Shown here: positions 62,586 to 64,000 of the stretch, piece by piece
Position numbering within the stretch: the first letter of the stretch is position 1
How the letters are laid out: each line of letters opens with the position of its first letter
Source: Streptomyces stelliscabiei
GTDB taxonomy: Bacteria > Actinomycetota > Actinomycetes > Streptomycetales > Streptomycetaceae
DNA: 64,000 nucleotides
Direction: 5' to 3'
Assembly: GCF_014873495.1 (NCBI RefSeq)
Contig: NZ_JADBGF010000001.1
Span: forward strand, 9,734,001-9,798,000
Position numbers and translations under genes: made by a program
Notes under the pieces: generated by a model
What the model was told of the DNA's origin: nothing
What the model saw: only the letters and a program-made list of their open reading frames with translations
Database searches by the model: none

Positions 62586-63139
62586 GCCGACGAAGCTACC
62601 CCCGACGGGTGGGCCGTCATGGGCCGTTGCCGTTTTACCCGAGGTCATGAGGTTACGAGCCGATCGGTCCCTGTCCGGCTGTCGCGCTGCGGCACGGGTG
62701 GACCGATCGGGCCTGGCGGCGGCGGACCGCTCCGGGCGAGCGGGACGGGGCGCGGCCGCCGGACCTGTTCGGTGTCGGAGCCGCCCGGAGCCGTCAGCCC
62801 GCGTTCGCGTCCAGGCCCGGGCCCGGCGCGCCATCATCGCCTGTTCACGCACCAGTTGGGCGTTGTGCCGACGCAGCGACCAGCGACGCGTGGCGTGGGC
62901 GCGGTACCGGCCGGCGAGACCCGCCACGACCGCCGGTGGACAACACGAGCGGCACCGTGCCCGGAGCCGAGCGCCGGGGCGGAGACAGAACCGTCACCGC
63001 CAGGACCACCGCGCTGCCCCGCGCGCTCCAACCGCTCTCCAGTACGTCGAGGAGACCCGCGAGCCCGTAGAGCCCCCACGGCCGACGCGGCCTCCCCGAG
63101 GATCCGGCCCATGCCCTCCGGTCCCGCCGGCCGGGCCTC
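62586..63139. other. 554-base gap with possible decayed sensor-kinase fragment
   Basis: The minus strand from about 63110 to 62960 can encode a hydrophobic stretch (PWGLYGLAGLLDVLESGWSA, GSAVVLAVTVLSPP) like the N-terminal membrane part of a sensor kinase, and about 62925-62810 in another frame reads RRHNAQLVREQAMMARRARAW. There is no ribosome site and no continuous frame, so these may be remnants or chance. No other signal was seen. Confidence 0.3.
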
Positions 63140-64000
63140 TCAGTCCGTGCTGAGGGGGACCCGAAGCCGCACCCGGTAGCCGCCCTCCGGGGCCGGGCCG
63201 GACTCCAGGGTTCCGTGCAGGATGTCGGCGCGTTCCCGCAGGCCCACCAGGCCGTGCTGGGAGCTGGGGAGGGCCAGGGAGGGGCGGGTGGGCGGGGTGT
63301 TGGTGACGGTCACTCCGACGTGGATCCCGTCGTGCCACAGTTCCACGGCGGCGGTGGCCCCGGGGGCGTGTTTCCGGACGTTGGTCAGCGCCTCCTGGAC
63401 GGTGCGGTACAGGGCCCGTTGGGCGGGGGTGCTCACGCCGGGCGGGAGCGCACCCGTCAACTCCGCCTGTATGCCGCTCGATTCGACCAGGGTGTGCAGG
63501 TCGGCGAGAGTGGGCTGGGGGGTCAGCTCCGTGGCGCGGCCGCCGGACGCGCGCAGCAGGGTGACCATGGTGCGCAGTTCGTCCAGCGTGGTGACGCTCA
63601 GCGAACGGATCGTGCGGGCGGCCTCCCTGGAGTCCGTGTCCTTGGTGGAGACCTGGAGGGCACCGGCCTGTATGGCGATGAGGCTGACCTGGTGGGAGAC
63701 CACGTCGTGCATCTCGCGGGCGAGCTGGGCGCGTTCGCGGGCGAGCGCGGCCTGGGCGTGCAGGACCCGCTCGTGCCCCCTGGCCTCCTCGACCTCGGCC
63801 AGCCGGCGTGCCAGATCCCGGTGTGCCTGGACGAGTTGACCGACGAGGACCGGGACGACGGCGGTGGCCAGGTTGTACACGAAGTCGATCAACGTCATGG
63901 CCCGGCCGACCTCGGCGAGCCCGGCCCAGGGCCACGGGGTGGTGCCCGCGACGGCGACCAGGGCGACGCACCCGGCGAGGAGCGGGCGGTTGCGGGAGCG
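63140..64000 (-). CDS. NarL-partner sensor histidine kinase (C-terminal part, cut by window edge)
   Basis: The last 286 codons of a HisKA_3 sensor. At the edge two hydrophobic segments (LLAGCVALVAVAGTTPWPWAG; LIDFVYNLATAVVPVLVGQLV) are visible, then a coiled-coil (RRLAEVEEARGHERVLHAQ), the phospho-acceptor box LAREMHDVVSHQ, and a HATPase domain (TVQEALTNVRKHAPG, HGLVGLRERADIL). The partner response regulator is not within the window and would be expected to the left on this strand, where only a gap is found, or upstream beyond 64000. Confidence 0.9.
   Translation of the reverse strand, partial: RSRNRPLLAGCVALVAVAGTTPWPWAGLAEVGRAMTLIDFVYNLATAVVPVLVGQLVQAHRDLARRLAEVEEARGHERVLHAQAALARERAQLAREMHDVVSHQVSLIAIQAGALQVSTKDTDSREAARTIRSLSVTTLDELRTMVTLLRASGGRATELTPQPTLADLHTLVESSGIQAELTGALPPGVSTPAQRALYRTVQEALTNVRKHAPGATAAVELWHDGIHVGVTVTNTPPTRPSLALPSSQHGLVGLRERADILHGTLESGPAPEGGYRVRLRVPLSTD

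Noticed and set aside
62536..63153. Plus-strand frame of about 205 residues in the final gap
   Set aside because: Composition is Arg/Ala/Pro-rich, no ribosome site, no motif.

Overview
The window looks like a piece of a Streptomyces (or very close relative) chromosome. It is very GC-rich, genes are closely packed on both strands, GTG and TTG starts with strong GGAGG-type ribosome sites are common, and TTA codons are almost absent. The gene content is that of a soil saprophyte: secreted glycosidases, Tat exporters' substrates, PP2C/anti-sigma modules, many MFS carriers and many one-component regulators. Truncated genes are unusually frequent, which would fit a chromosome arm rather than the core, but position cannot be proved from the window alone.

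Region by region. 0-9 kb: start of an amino-acid permease, an MFS exporter, a four-gene minus-strand operon (two DksA/TraR zinc-finger proteins, an MreB-like actin ATPase, an SGNH esterase), a divergent NarL-type two-component system, and a fused SecDF. 9-16 kb: a plant-polysaccharide island with GH43 and GH10 xylan enzymes, a divergent secreted CE1-type esterase, and a GH12-CBM2 cellulase behind a perfect CebR box. 16-25.8 kb: metallo-hydrolase, a PAS-GAF-PP2C-ATPase signalling protein, an SDR, a remnant of a P450BM3-type reductase, an MFS carrier with TetR, and a WYL regulator divergent from an epoxide-hydrolase homologue that has lost its catalytic residues. 25.8-30.7 kb: a LysR-controlled acid-catabolism module (class III CoA-transferase, CitE-type lyase, CitMHS carrier) with two near-identical LysR operators. 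30.7-34.8 kb: two secreted esterases, one a discoidin-tethered cutinase/PET-hydrolase homologue, and a LacI regulator.

35-48 kb: a ferric-reductase-like flavocytochrome behind a four-unit 17-bp repeat array, a roadblock-like protein, ArsR with a perfect palindrome and a decayed MFS gene, a Ser/Thr kinase, a large GH95 fucosidase with nested discoidin modules, a DUF5995 protein, an ATP-dependent DNA ligase, TauE/SafE, and TetR next to a decayed flavin monooxygenase. 48-64 kb: small membrane and lipoproteins, a phosphotransferase, two sets of PP2C/HATPase (and one STAS) partner-switching genes, tandem secreted beta-propeller paralogues, a gene graveyard at 56.7-57.8 kb (LysR, SCO6745-like and cyclase remnants), a D-erythronate-dehydrogenase-like epimerase, an MpaB-type oxygenase, and a sensor kinase running off the right edge.

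The strongest candidates for something not yet described are the LysR double-operator acid module, the catalytically gutted epoxide-hydrolase homologue under WYL control, the discoidin-cutinase, and the 17-bp operator-like array in front of the flavocytochrome. No RNA genes, insertion sequences or CRISPR arrays were recognised.
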